Of a stretch of 58,412 nucleotides of DNA, positions 8,378-17,325 are shown piece by piece; position 1 is the stretch's first letter, and each line of letters starts with the position of its first letter. The stretch is taken from positions 1 to 58,412 of the forward strand of contig JASLDM010000106.1 of NCBI GenBank assembly GCA_030151565.1, given 5' to 3'. This DNA comes from Flavobacterium sp. Lineage in GTDB: Bacteria > Bacteroidota > Bacteroidia > Flavobacteriales > Flavobacteriaceae. The position numbers and the translations under genes were made by a program. The notes beneath the pieces were generated by a model. It did not search any database and was not told the DNA's origin. It saw only the letters and a program-made list of their open reading frames with translations.

Positions 8378-11119
8378 TTAGAAGGTATAATTAAGACTCA
8401 AACTGAAGTTTCTTCCTAATCTATAAGAGTTAACCAGAACATCATTATTTAAGTTCTCTTGGACCGTTTCAATTTTAGGATCTAATAGGTTTTTAGCACT
8501 GATGCCCATACCAAAGTTTTCTGTAAATTTTGTTTTGAAAACGAAATCCAACATTCCGAATGATTTATCAACCAAGTTTCCGCTTCTTTCTGTTCCAATA
8601 GAGTTTAATTTATCAGAGAAATGTGCATAAGAAAGTGTTGCCATTATGCTTCGATCTTGCCATTCTTTAGCGTACGTTAAGTCTGCGTTTAATAAGAAAT
8701 CAGAAGCTCCTGTAAAGCTAGCTGTGTCGTGAGTAAATAGAGTGCGAATATTAGTTTCAGCTGCTACTTTATCATTATCTAGTTTTTGGTGTGTTTTCAT
8801 GTAAGCTGCATTCAATCCAGCTGATATTTTATTGGTGTTTATTTCATCAAAACTGATAATGTTTTTTCGAACTTCAATTTCTACTCCTGCAGCATATCCA
8901 TAATCTCCTGTATTTGCAAAAGTAATGTCGTTAGATGAAGATGCCATGACGATTTCATTGATTGGATTTTGGATGTATTTACCAAATGCTGTTACTGAAA
9001 AAATCTCATCGTTCTGTGGGAAAAACTCCCATTTTAAATCAAGGTTATAATCATCTGAAGGGTATAAATCTGGGTTACCAACTTTTACGGTGGTTACATC
9101 TTCGTAGATAAAACGTGCTCTCTCTTTAAACTGTGGTAGTGTGTAGGTTTTTGATGCAGCCAATCTTAAGTTATTCCTATCGTTGAGTTCGTACTTTAGT
9201 GAGAGATTTGGTAAGAAGGCTGTTTTGTCAAAGTCATCTGTTTTTTCTTCATCATCTAATTGGGTTCTCCAAGTCACTTCTTGAGATAGTTGCTCCAGAC
9301 GAAGTCCTAATACAGTGGATAATTTTGGAGTTAATCGATATTCTAAAGCGGCAAATCCACCGTGAATAGTCATATCTCCACTATATGTTTGCGGATCTAA
9401 AGCACCTGCTGTATTCTTTCCTCCGCGGAATGTTTCAATATCAAAATAGCCTTGATTGAAGTTGGCTGCATTAAAGAACAGATCCATATTATTTGGGTCT
9501 ACAGGATTTCTTCTTAAATCTCTGTTGATATTCAAATTAAATTGAGTGGCTTCAAAATCTCTTGTCTTCTTTCTGCCGTTATAGCCTACGATGAGTTTAC
9601 CGTCAAATAATCCATCTTCATTCTTGGCAAAATTGTAGTCTAAAGATACATTTGCAGCTATTTCATTTTCAGTAAGATGGTCGAAATAACGATGGTTGTC
9701 CGATGTAGAGTTGGTTACAAAATAGTATTGATCGAAATTTGAAGTGCGTGTTGTGAATTGCATGCGATCAGGCGTATCTCCAGTAACGGTATTATAAGAG
9801 GTTCCCCAGTTTAAAACAAATTGATCGTTGAATTGATGCTTACCCAATAATTGCTGAACCATTAAGGTGTTTTCTTTATAAGTTTGTCTTCTTAAAAAGC
9901 CAGTGTCATTTCCTTCAGCTTTATCACGCATGTATCCCGTGTACTCTTCGTTTTTCTCAGAGGAGTCATTGATGAATAAAAAGTTATACTTGATATTGTT
10001 GTTGTGATTAATGTTATAATCAACATTAAACATTCCCGTTGTATTTGTGTTATAATTAAAAGATTCGAAAGCTAAGTCTTTTTCAAAAGAGCCTTGCGCC
10101 TGAGCTGTTCTCGCAAGCCCTTCTTTGTGATTAAAACCATTTTCAAATGAAGCTGTAGCAAATAAGTTTAATTGACCTTCAGTTCCGATATCGAATGATT
10201 TTCCAGTATTAACGCCCAAGTTGAATCCATAGGGACCTCTGTTTTTATTTTGAGTGCTATTTGTGAAAGCGTAGTTTTTTAAAGCGTTTTCAGGTATTTT
10301 AGTGTCTGAGAAACCTAAAAAGCTTCGGTCCGAAAGTAAGCGAAAATCATCTTGTTGAACTGCATTTGAATTAATAGATGATCCTATAGAAAAATTAAAA
10401 TAGCCAGGTCCGTTATGCTTTTTGGAGATAATATCAACGTTTCCACCTGCAAAATCTCCATAATTTCTGCTTGAATATGTTTTGTCAATTGAGATATATT
10501 CTACAATATCAGTAGAAAAGATATCTAGACTGATATTTTTGTTTTCAGGATCATTAGAAGGAATTGGCAATCCGTTTAAGGAAGTGGTATTGTAGCGATC
10601 TCCTAAGCCTCGTACAAAAACAGTTCCGCTACTTTCTTGTTTTGATACCCCTGTTGTTTTGATAACTGCGGCAGCAACGTCACTTACTCCTTTTCGTGAT
10701 AGTTCTTGAGAACCGATGTTTTGTTTTATTTCTAGAGAGCGTTGTTGATCTACTAAAAGTGCAGCTTCTTTACTTCGACTTCTTGTGGCTTGGACAACTA
10801 CGCCTTCTAGTTCATAACTATTAGATGCTAAAGCGATATTTTGAGTTTTTGTTTCTCCTTGCTTAATAGCAATAGAAACTTCTTTGGAATCATAGCCTAA
10901 AAATTCAAAAACTACAATGTGGTTTCCAGCTGGTACGAGAAGCTCGAATTTACCATCTAAATCTGAATTGGCTCCAATTGAGGTTCCTTTAATACTTATG
11001 GTAGCGAAAGGAAGCCCATCATGGGTGTCTTGATCGGTTAATGTTCCTTTAAGTGTCGCATTTTGTGCCCAAATTCCTGTACAACAAAGTAGGGCGATTA
11101 CTAAAAATTTAAAATTCAT
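8378..11119 (-). CDS. TonB-dependent outer-membrane receptor
   Basis: Energy-coupled outer-membrane transporter of 913 residues. Order: signal peptide ending in IWAQ; carboxypeptidase-D-like regulatory domain (TLKGTLTDQDTHDGLPFATI to about residue 100); plug domain with KGVSDVAAAVIKTTGVS and VFVRGLGDRYNTTSLNGLP (about 140-185); and a 22-strand-type barrel ending in FSLSLNYTF with the terminal aromatic residue. It lacks the extra SusC signature and its partner is not SusD-like, so a mineral or other small ligand is as likely as a glycan. It is divergent from a PhoB/PhoR-like pair (gene at 11296), which may control it; phosphate limitation is then a reasonable but untested signal. Confidence 0.9.
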   Translation of the reverse strand: MNFKFLVIALLCCTGIWAQNATLKGTLTDQDTHDGLPFATISIKGTSIGANSDLDGKFELLVPAGNHIVVFEFLGYDSKEVSIAIKQGETKTQNIALASNSYELEGVVVQATRSRSKEAALLVDQQRSLEIKQNIGSQELSRKGVSDVAAAVIKTTGVSKQESSGTVFVRGLGDRYNTTSLNGLPIPSNDPENKNISLDIFSTDIVEYISIDKTYSSRNYGDFAGGNVDIISKKHNGPGYFNFSIGSSINSNAVQQDDFRLLSDRSFLGFSDTKIPENALKNYAFTNSTQNKNRGPYGFNLGVNTGKSFDIGTEGQLNLFATASFENGFNHKEGLARTAQAQGSFEKDLAFESFNYNTNTTGMFNVDYNINHNNNIKYNFLFINDSSEKNEEYTGYMRDKAEGNDTGFLRRQTYKENTLMVQQLLGKHQFNDQFVLNWGTSYNTVTGDTPDRMQFTTRTSNFDQYYFVTNSTSDNHRYFDHLTENEIAANVSLDYNFAKNEDGLFDGKLIVGYNGRKKTRDFEATQFNLNINRDLRRNPVDPNNMDLFFNAANFNQGYFDIETFRGGKNTAGALDPQTYSGDMTIHGGFAALEYRLTPKLSTVLGLRLEQLSQEVTWRTQLDDEEKTDDFDKTAFLPNLSLKYELNDRNNLRLAASKTYTLPQFKERARFIYEDVTTVKVGNPDLYPSDDYNLDLKWEFFPQNDEIFSVTAFGKYIQNPINEIVMASSSNDITFANTGDYGYAAGVEIEVRKNIISFDEINTNKISAGLNAAYMKTHQKLDNDKVAAETNIRTLFTHDTASFTGASDFLLNADLTYAKEWQDRSIMATLSYAHFSDKLNSIGTERSGNLVDKSFGMLDFVFKTKFTENFGMGISAKNLLDPKIETVQENLNNDVLVNSYRLGRNFSLSLNYTF

Positions 11120-11266
11120 TTCGTGTGTTGATTAATTTTGCAGCAAAGAACAAGACTGAAAATGAATTTGAAGTTAAAGCCGTGTTACGTTTTTGTTGTG
11201 TATTGTCGTTAAAATTAGCTGTAGATTAAATAATTGTAAACTCCATGTTTGGTTTGTTTTTATATT

Positions 11267-11274
11267 TATCTTTG
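11267..11274 (+). promoter_or_regulatory. -7 element of the two-component operon
   Basis: TATCTTTG, a perfect TAnnTTTG match, 21 bp before the response-regulator ATG, with TTTG at 11248-11251 as a possible upstream element. Confidence 0.55.
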
Positions 11275-11295
11275 GCTAACAATATGCTATAAAAC

Positions 11296-11979
11296 ATGAA
11301 AAAAAAGGACATTAAGATCTTATTAGTAGATGATGAACAAGATATCTTGGAGATTATTGGATATAATTTAATTCAAGAAGGTTATCAGGTTAGTACAGCT
11401 AATGATGGAAGAGAAGCGGTGCAAAAAGCACAAAAAGAACTTCCAAATCTGATTATATTAGATGTTATGATGCCTGATATGGACGGAATGGAGGCTTGTG
11501 AGCAGATCCGTAAGATTCCTGCTTTAAAAAATACGATCATTACTTTTTTAACTGCTCGTGGGGAAGATTATTCTCAAGTTGCAGGGTTTGACGCTGGAGC
11601 TGATGATTATATCACCAAGCCAATAAAACCAAAAGTATTGGTTAGTAAAGTCAAAGCGCTTTTACGTAGATTGAAACAAGATGAAGTTCTTGGAGATGTT
11701 TTAAATGTTGGGAATATCGAGATCAATCGTGAAGAGTATAAGATTGTTAAAGATGGAGAAGAAATTGTATTACCACGAAAAGAATTTGAACTTTTTTATC
11801 TATTAGCTTCTAAACCAGGTAAAGTATTTAAGCGTGAAGAAATTCTTGATCGCGTTTGGGGAAATGAAGTAGTTGTTGGAGGAAGAACAATTGATGTTCA
11901 TATAAGAAAGCTTCGTGAAAAAATTGGAGACGAATGGTTCAAAACCATTAAGGGTGTGGGTTATAAATTAGATTTATAA
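11296..11979 (+). CDS. OmpR/PhoB-family response regulator
   Basis: DNA-binding regulator of 227 residues. Receiver domain: acidic pocket VDDEQD (about 11-16), phosphoacceptor D56 in LIILDVMMPDMDG, switch T86, and K108 in YITKP. C-terminal winged helix from about 130: LPRKEFELFYLLASKPGKVFKREEIL, then VVGGRTIDVHIRKLREKIG. This is the PhoB/OmpR layout. It overlaps the kinase gene by one base (TAATG), so both are one unit. The divergent TonB receptor gene at 11119 is a natural target. PhoB identity is likely from the pairing with a PhoR-like kinase but is not proven by the sequence. Confidence 0.9.
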   Translation: MKKKDIKILLVDDEQDILEIIGYNLIQEGYQVSTANDGREAVQKAQKELPNLIILDVMMPDMDGMEACEQIRKIPALKNTIITFLTARGEDYSQVAGFDAGADDYITKPIKPKVLVSKVKALLRRLKQDEVLGDVLNVGNIEINREEYKIVKDGEEIVLPRKEFELFYLLASKPGKVFKREEILDRVWGNEVVVGGRTIDVHIRKLREKIGDEWFKTIKGVGYKLDL

Positions 11980-13022
11980 TGAGCGTTCGCTTTAAAAAGT
12001 CCTATAAATTTGCATTAAAATCCGCTACTTTTATCACAGTATTTACCTTGTTAATACTGTGGCCATTATTCTATTTTTTTGCAGATGTTGCTTGGTGGCT
12101 CTACTTGGTTTATGCCTTCCTCGTTTTCTCTAGCTCCTTTTTTATTATTCAATATCGTGTAGAACATTTTATTTATCGACGCGTAAAAAAGATTTATGAC
12201 AATGTATCCTTGCTTGACTCTACTGTTTTACGTAGTCGTCCTGTAACTACTGATATGGAAACTCTAACCAAAGAAGTTCAGAAATTTGCTCGATACAAGA
12301 AGATCGAGATAGAATCTTTAAAGGTAAGAGAAGAATATCGTCGTGAATTTTTGGGGAATATCTCTCACGAATTAAAAACACCTTTATTTACTGTTCAAAG
12401 TTATTTGTCAACGTTGTTGGATGGGGCTATGGACGATAAAAATGTACGTGTTAAATATCTAGAACGTGCAGAGAAAGGAGTAGAAAGATTGATCTATATC
12501 GTAAAGGATCTAGATATGATTTCTAAATTAGAAACAGGAAATTTGCACTTAAATTATACGGAATTCGATATTGTTCAAGCAGTAAAAACTGCTTTTGAAT
12601 TATTGGAATTTAGGGCAGATAAAAAAGAGATCTCTTTGATTTTTGAGATGAAATATGAGGAGCCAATTATGGTTTATGCTGATGAGGATCGTGTGGTTCA
12701 GGTAATTTCTAATTTGGTAGAAAACTCAATTAAGTACGGAAAACAAAAAGGGACTACGGAAGTAAGTATTGAGGATCTTGTTAATAACAAAATCATTGTA
12801 CGTATTACGGATAATGGGGAAGGAATTAAGCCAGAATATATTCCGAGGTTGTTTGAACGTTTTTTTAGAATTGATAAAAGTGGTGCGCGCAGTGTTGGAG
12901 GCTCAGGATTAGGGCTTTCAATTGTGAAGCATATTGTAGAAGCACACGAGGAACATATTTATGTCGAAAGTAGGCATGGCTACGGTTCCGAATTCTCATT
13001 TACGCTCGAAAAGACGAAATAA
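11979..13022 (+). CDS. PhoR-like sensor histidine kinase
   Basis: Membrane sensor kinase of 347 residues. Two membrane segments at about 15-35 and 39-58 are separated by only a few residues, so there is almost no periplasmic domain and the signal is probably sensed in the membrane or through a partner, as in PhoR. Then come the dimerisation/phosphotransfer domain with H130 in FLGNISHELKTPL, and the ATPase domain with QVISNLVENSIKYG (N box), ITDNGEGI (G1), RLFERFFRID (F box) and GGSGLGLSIVKHI (G2). It starts inside the response-regulator stop codon. Its last 27 bp overlap the convergent glycosyltransferase gene. Confidence 0.9.
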   Translation: MSVRFKKSYKFALKSATFITVFTLLILWPLFYFFADVAWWLYLVYAFLVFSSSFFIIQYRVEHFIYRRVKKIYDNVSLLDSTVLRSRPVTTDMETLTKEVQKFARYKKIEIESLKVREEYRREFLGNISHELKTPLFTVQSYLSTLLDGAMDDKNVRVKYLERAEKGVERLIYIVKDLDMISKLETGNLHLNYTEFDIVQAVKTAFELLEFRADKKEISLIFEMKYEEPIMVYADEDRVVQVISNLVENSIKYGKQKGTTEVSIEDLVNNKIIVRITDNGEGIKPEYIPRLFERFFRIDKSGARSVGGSGLGLSIVKHIVEAHEEHIYVESRHGYGSEFSFTLEKTK

Positions 13023-14111
13023 TTCCGCCCAAGCCAAAGGCGGATTTTTTTGCTTTAAACCTTTGTAAAAGGGAACTCTACTTAACATTTCAATTTTAAA
13101 ATCGGATTGGCTTGCGTATGGAACCAAACCTTTTTGATCTAAGTTTTTTGCAAGATATTCTTGTTCATATTGACCAGGAGTAGGAATAAAAAAAGCTTTT
13201 TTTCCTAGTTGAGCCAAATCCATAATTGTTGTATACCCTGAACGAGTGAGTACTATTTCACTTTGATTAAATGCTAACTCTAATTGTTCGCTTGTCATAT
13301 AATTATAAGTGATCTGGTTTAAGCGCTCCGTTATGTGCTGTTTTTCTTCAATAACTCCACGTACAAGTAGTACTTTTCCTTGATATTTTTTTAACTCCTT
13401 GTTTATTTTTTTTTCTAACAGTGATCTTTGTGGTTCAGGTCCTGAAAGTAAAACAAGGAGATCGTATTGTTGCGTAGTTGCTTTTTTGTGTAAACGACTT
13501 AAGCTACCAATGTATTGGATGTTTAATTTTGTCTTGTCTAAATGGCCTAGTTTCCCAGAAAGATTAGGCTTAGTTTCTGTATCAGGAACCCAACATACTT
13601 GGAATTTTTTAATGAAGTATTGGTGTGTTTTCGATGTTATCCAAGAGGTGTTTCCTGTTAGAACATTGAGTTGGTGTGTAATGAAAACTGAAGGGATCTT
13701 AGAGCCATAGGCACCTAATCTGTTGTCAGATATGAGCCCGTCAATGTGGTAGTCTTCTACGATTTTTTTTATCAAGCGTTGCTCTGCGCGAATAGCTCTG
13801 TAAATCTTAGGGAGTTGTGCTATTAATTTAAGTTTGAAATAACGCCCTTTTTTGGCATATTGTATTTGATATGGTGGTAATGATATAGCTGTTAATTCAG
13901 GGAATTCTTTTTGCAAGAGTTGAAGTGCTGCACCATCTGAGGCTAAAAGCACTTCATAATTTTGACTTTGTAAGGCTTTAATGATAGGAATACAACGCGT
14001 TGCGTGACCCAACCCCCAATTTAGGGGTACCACAAGAATTCGACCTTTATTTGTAGACTTATTTACAATGTCCTTTTTCGGAATTTGAATGTAGTGGATG
14101 GAGTCTTTCAT
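12996..14111 (-). CDS. MurG/GT-B-like glycosyltransferase
   Basis: Cytoplasmic glycosyltransferase-like protein of 371 residues with two Rossmann halves. The N-terminal half has ILVVPLNWGLGHATRCIPII (about 25-44), the glycine-rich turn of GT-B enzymes that take a lipid or polysaccharide acceptor. The C-terminal half has LLLSGPEPQR-type (residues about 220-230) and VLTRSGYTTIMDLAQLGKKAFFIPTPGQ, which matches the nucleotide-sugar site of MurG-type enzymes, followed by EQEYLAKNL. Substrates are unknown. It is not MurG itself, since the length and neighbours differ. Its 3' end overlaps the sensor kinase gene by 27 bp, and that gene's terminator lies inside this reading frame. Confidence 0.75.
   Translation of the reverse strand: MKDSIHYIQIPKKDIVNKSTNKGRILVVPLNWGLGHATRCIPIIKALQSQNYEVLLASDGAALQLLQKEFPELTAISLPPYQIQYAKKGRYFKLKLIAQLPKIYRAIRAEQRLIKKIVEDYHIDGLISDNRLGAYGSKIPSVFITHQLNVLTGNTSWITSKTHQYFIKKFQVCWVPDTETKPNLSGKLGHLDKTKLNIQYIGSLSRLHKKATTQQYDLLVLLSGPEPQRSLLEKKINKELKKYQGKVLLVRGVIEEKQHITERLNQITYNYMTSEQLELAFNQSEIVLTRSGYTTIMDLAQLGKKAFFIPTPGQYEQEYLAKNLDQKGLVPYASQSDFKIEMLSRVPFYKGLKQKNPPLAWAELFRLFERK
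13024..13051 (+). terminator. Terminator of the two-component operon inside a convergent gene
   Basis: Stem TCCGCC/GGCGGA, loop of nine bases, then a T7 tract, starting one base after the kinase stop. The whole hairpin is inside the 3' coding part of the glycosyltransferase. Confidence 0.75.
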
Positions 14112-14221
14112 CGCTCTGGAGTTTTTTAAGTCACTTTTATATGAAATATTTCTCCACTAAATATAAAAATACTTCAGATTCATTATATTTCCTTAATTTT
14201 ACCAAAAAATTAAATTACATC

Positions 14222-14893
14222 GTGGGAAGTAAAAATAAGTTGAAGCGCTTTAGAGAAAACGATACTTTTGGTAACGTATATCAGCCAAGTAGAGAGGAAA
14301 TGGTAGGAGACTTTGCTCTCAAAGGAAAATGGAATCAAGAGGTTTTTAAAAATGATCAACCTATTGTTTTGGAGTTAGGTTGTGGAAAAGGTGAGTATAC
14401 CGTAGAGTTAGCGAAACGTTTTCCTGAAAAGAATTTTATAGGAATTGATATTAAAGGTGCTCGTTTTTGGCGCGGTGCAAAAACTGCAGTAGAAACTGGT
14501 TTGACTAATGTAGCTTTTTTAAGAACTCAAATTGAGTTAATAGAGAATGCTTTTGATTTGGCTGAAGTGAGTGAAATTTGGATTACTTTTCCAGATCCAC
14601 AAATTAAATATAAACGTACAAAACACCGTTTGACTAATTCTGAGTTTTTACAACGTTATAAACGTATTTTAAAAGAAGACGGAATTGTGAATCTAAAAAC
14701 AGATAGTGAATTTATGCACGGTTATACCTTAGGGCTTTTACATGGTGAAGGGCACGAAGTTATTTATGCAAATCATCACGTTTACAAGAATGAAGGTGCT
14801 CCTTCTGTTGTTACTGAGATTCAGACTTTCTATGAGCAACAATATTTAGATCAGCAGAAAGCAATTACTTATATTCAATTTAGAATAAAATAA
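14222..14893 (+). CDS. trmB: tRNA (guanine46-N7)-methyltransferase
   Basis: SAM-dependent enzyme that methylates G46 in the variable loop of tRNA. Motif I is VLELGCGKGEYTVELA, followed by NFIGIDIKGARFWRGA, and the TrmB signature ITFPDPQIKYKRTKHRLT. I choose the GTG at 14222, giving VGSKNKLKRFRENDTF as the N-terminus (initiator Met) and 223 residues, because flavobacterial homologues begin with this GSKNKLKRF segment. An ATG at 14141 would add 27 residues of unlikely sequence. The next gene begins one base after its stop. Confidence 0.92.
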   Translation: MGSKNKLKRFRENDTFGNVYQPSREEMVGDFALKGKWNQEVFKNDQPIVLELGCGKGEYTVELAKRFPEKNFIGIDIKGARFWRGAKTAVETGLTNVAFLRTQIELIENAFDLAEVSEIWITFPDPQIKYKRTKHRLTNSEFLQRYKRILKEDGIVNLKTDSEFMHGYTLGLLHGEGHEVIYANHHVYKNEGAPSVVTEIQTFYEQQYLDQQKAITYIQFRIK

Positions 14894-14894
14894 A

Positions 14895-15524
14895 ATGGGT
14901 GACGCGTTTGGATTATTTATTTTCGGTTTTGTTGCTGCTGTAATTGGTGTTTCTTTGCCAGGACTTTTAAATATGACAGCTGTTAAAATTTCTAAAAACG
15001 AGGATAAGAAAAGTGCTTATTCTTATGTTTTGGGGGCCTTAACTGTAATTTTTATCCAAACGTATATCGCTATTTTTTGTGCAAAACTTATAGAGTCAAA
15101 TCCGTTTATTTCTAATGCATTACAAGAAATAGGTTTTGTAATATTTTTAGGATTGACAATCTACTTTCTCATTTTTGCTAAAAAAAGAGAGAAGAAGAAA
15201 GAGCAATCTCCTGAAAAGAACACTAAGAATCAGAATCGTTTTTTTTATGGTGCATTCTTAGCGATTTTAAATGTTTTTCCAGTTCCTTATTACGTTTTTT
15301 TAAGTATCACAATTGCTACTTATCAATTTCCTGTTTTTGAAAACCCTTTCACATCATTGTTCTGTTTAGGTGTAGTTTTAGGCTCCGCATTGATGTTTTA
15401 TCTTTACATTACTTTCTTTAAAAAATCGTCGGAAGATGCGTTTATTTTACGAAATATAAATTACTGCATCGGTAGTATCACGGGAGCTATAGCGTTGATT
15501 ACCTTGTATAAATTGCTGCAATAA
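14895..15524 (+). CDS. LysE-type membrane exporter
   Basis: Integral membrane protein of 209 residues with about six hydrophobic segments. The first contains the family-like SLPGLLNMTAVKIS turn (about 20-33), resembling the GPxxxxxxxxG motif of LysE amino-acid exporters, and a charged KKREKKKEQ loop sits in the middle (about 95-112). Substrate unknown. It lies between trmB (1 bp) and the alkyltransferase-like gene (0 bp), so the three are one operon; there is no obvious functional link. Confidence 0.7.
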   Translation: MGDAFGLFIFGFVAAVIGVSLPGLLNMTAVKISKNEDKKSAYSYVLGALTVIFIQTYIAIFCAKLIESNPFISNALQEIGFVIFLGLTIYFLIFAKKREKKKEQSPEKNTKNQNRFFYGAFLAILNVFPVPYYVFLSITIATYQFPVFENPFTSLFCLGVVLGSALMFYLYITFFKKSSEDAFILRNINYCIGSITGAIALITLYKLLQ

Positions 15525-15854
15525 ATGAGTGATCAAGAAGGCTTTTTTCAGCGTGTTTATGAGGTTGTAAAGCAAGTGCCTTACGGACGAGTAACAACTT
15601 ATGGAGCTATAGCAAAATCTTTAGGAGCTGCTCGTTCTGCGCGTATGGTAGGATGGGCATTAAATGCCTCACATGGCAATTTGGAGGTGCCTGCGCATCG
15701 AGTTGTCAATAAGCAAGGGTTACTAACTGGGAAGCATCATTTTCAAGGAAAAAATTTAATGCAACAGCTACTTGAAAATGAAGGTGTCTGTATTGAAAAT
15801 AATCAGATTGTAGATATAGATCGTTATTTTTGGCAACCTCCAATAAATCACTAA
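15525..15854 (+). CDS. Alkyltransferase-like (ATL) DNA-damage sensor
   Basis: Relative of O6-alkylguanine-DNA alkyltransferase, 109 residues, consisting of the DNA-binding domain only. Motifs: PYGRVTTYGAIAKSLG, then ARMVGWALNAS with the Arg finger, then PAHRVVN. The active enzyme has PCHRV here; A57 replaces the acceptor cysteine, so it cannot transfer alkyl groups. ATL proteins flip alkylguanine out and recruit nucleotide excision repair. The start codon directly follows the stop of the upstream transporter gene. Confidence 0.88.
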   Translation: MSDQEGFFQRVYEVVKQVPYGRVTTYGAIAKSLGAARSARMVGWALNASHGNLEVPAHRVVNKQGLLTGKHHFQGKNLMQQLLENEGVCIENNQIVDIDRYFWQPPINH

Positions 15855-16163
15855 ATCCATCCATTTAGAGAAGGTGATATTTAGAAACTTATCTTAATCG
15901 AATCCTTAAGAGGTCCTTTTTTATTAAACTCATTCTGTTTTAGAAACTGAAAACCAGTATATAAGTGTTTTTTAAAATACTTAAACCAACCTTTCTAGAG
16001 TTTTAAATCATTTTATCGGAGCGTTTCTGTTTACAGTTTTTCATAAGAAAAACCAATGTAGCTATTTGTATTTAGTATATATTAACTTTAGTTTATCAAG
16101 ATTTACTCTTATATTTGCCTGTTAGGATATAAGGTATTAATCTGTTGAAAATTAAACGTATAT
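15855..16163. other. Intergenic region before the Fe-S/redox cluster
   Basis: About 310 bp, AT-rich, no ORF or RNA gene recognised. It contains a weak CCTTAAGAGG inverted repeat with a T-tract near 15903-15925 that might end the upstream operon, and the Mrp promoter at 16110. Confidence 0.5.
16110..16117 (+). promoter_or_regulatory. -7 element of the Mrp-NifU promoter
   Basis: TATATTTG, a perfect TAnnTTTG match, 46 bp before the ATG. Confidence 0.55.
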
Positions 16164-17294
16164 ATGAAAATAGATAGAAGAGAGGTTTTGAAAGCTTTAG
16201 AAACTATTTCTGTAGCTGGAGAAGGTAAAAATATGATTGAAAGTGGCGTTGTTCAAAATGTAATGACTTTTGGCGATGAGGTTGTGGTTGATTTAACATT
16301 AACGACACCTGCTATGCACATCAAAAAAAGAGCTGAAGCAGATGTTACAAAAGCAATTCACGATCTTGTAAATAAGAATGCTACCGTACGTGTAAATATT
16401 AAAGTTGAGGCTCCAGAAAAAACGGAGATTAAAGGAAATGAAATTCCTGGAATAAGTAACATTATTGCTATTTCTTCTGGAAAAGGAGGAGTAGGTAAAT
16501 CTACTGTTACTGCAAACTTAGCAGTAACTTTGACAAATATGGGCTTCAAAGTGGGGGTTTTGGATGCTGATATTTATGGACCATCTATGCCTATTATGTT
16601 TGATGTAGAAAGTGCTAAACCACTATCTGTTCAGGTTGATGGGAAATCAAAAATGGAACCAATCGAAAACTACGGAGTTAAAATCCTTTCTATTGGATTC
16701 TTTACCAAACCAGATCAAGCTGTGATTTGGAGAGGACCTATGGCTGCAAAAGCATTAAACCAAATGATTTTTGACGCAAACTGGGGCGAATTAGATTTCT
16801 TACTTCTTGACTTACCTCCTGGAACTGGTGATATCCATTTATCAATTATGCAATCATTGCCAATTACTGGGGCAGTGGTTGTAAGTACTCCACAAGCAGT
16901 GGCTTTGGCAGATGCTAAAAAAGGAGTATCAATGTTTATGTCAGAAAGTATCAATGTTCCTGTTTTAGGAATTGTTGAAAACATGGCTTACTTCACTCCT
17001 GAAGAGTTGCCAAATAACAAGTATTACATTTTTGGAGAAAACGGAGCTAAGCATTTAGCACAAGATCTAAATGTACCGTTCTTAGGAGAAGTTCCTATTG
17101 TTCAAAGTATTCGAGAAGCTGGAGATTATGGTCGTCCAGCAGCGTTACAAGAAGGAACAATCGTAGCTGAAGCTTTTGATAAAATTGTAAAAAATGTAGC
17201 TCAAGAGGTAGTGCGTAGAAATGAAAGTTTACCTCCTACAGAAGCAATCAAAATTACTACTATGGCAGGTTGTTCTGCTGTAGGGAAAAACTAA
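16164..17294 (+). CDS. Mrp/ApbC-type Fe-S carrier ATPase lacking CxxC
   Basis: P-loop ATPase of 376 residues that carries and delivers iron-sulfur clusters in the cytoplasm. Residues 1-90 are a MIP18 (DUF59) domain. The deviant Walker A SGKGGVGKS is at 105-113, followed by VLDADIYGPSMP and the Walker B/switch LLDLPPGTGD. Typical bacterial Mrp proteins have a CxxC pair, two per dimer, after the ENMxxF segment; here ENMAYF is followed by TPEELPNNKYYIFG with no cysteine, and a single cysteine remains in MAGCSAVGKN at the C-terminus. The NifU gene follows after 31 bp, which agrees with an Fe-S role. Confidence 0.88.
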   Translation: MKIDRREVLKALETISVAGEGKNMIESGVVQNVMTFGDEVVVDLTLTTPAMHIKKRAEADVTKAIHDLVNKNATVRVNIKVEAPEKTEIKGNEIPGISNIIAISSGKGGVGKSTVTANLAVTLTNMGFKVGVLDADIYGPSMPIMFDVESAKPLSVQVDGKSKMEPIENYGVKILSIGFFTKPDQAVIWRGPMAAKALNQMIFDANWGELDFLLLDLPPGTGDIHLSIMQSLPITGAVVVSTPQAVALADAKKGVSMFMSESINVPVLGIVENMAYFTPEELPNNKYYIFGENGAKHLAQDLNVPFLGEVPIVQSIREAGDYGRPAALQEGTIVAEAFDKIVKNVAQEVVRRNESLPPTEAIKITTMAGCSAVGKN

Positions 17295-17325
17295 AACAAA
17301 CCAAAATAAACGAAGCAAACTCAAT

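Noticed and set aside
8378..11119. SusC-type glycan receptor
   Set aside because: No SusD-like partner or glycoside hydrolase nearby; a general TonB-dependent receptor is the safer call.
15525..15854. Active O6-methylguanine methyltransferase
   Set aside because: The acceptor Cys is Ala (PAHRV) and the N-terminal domain is absent.
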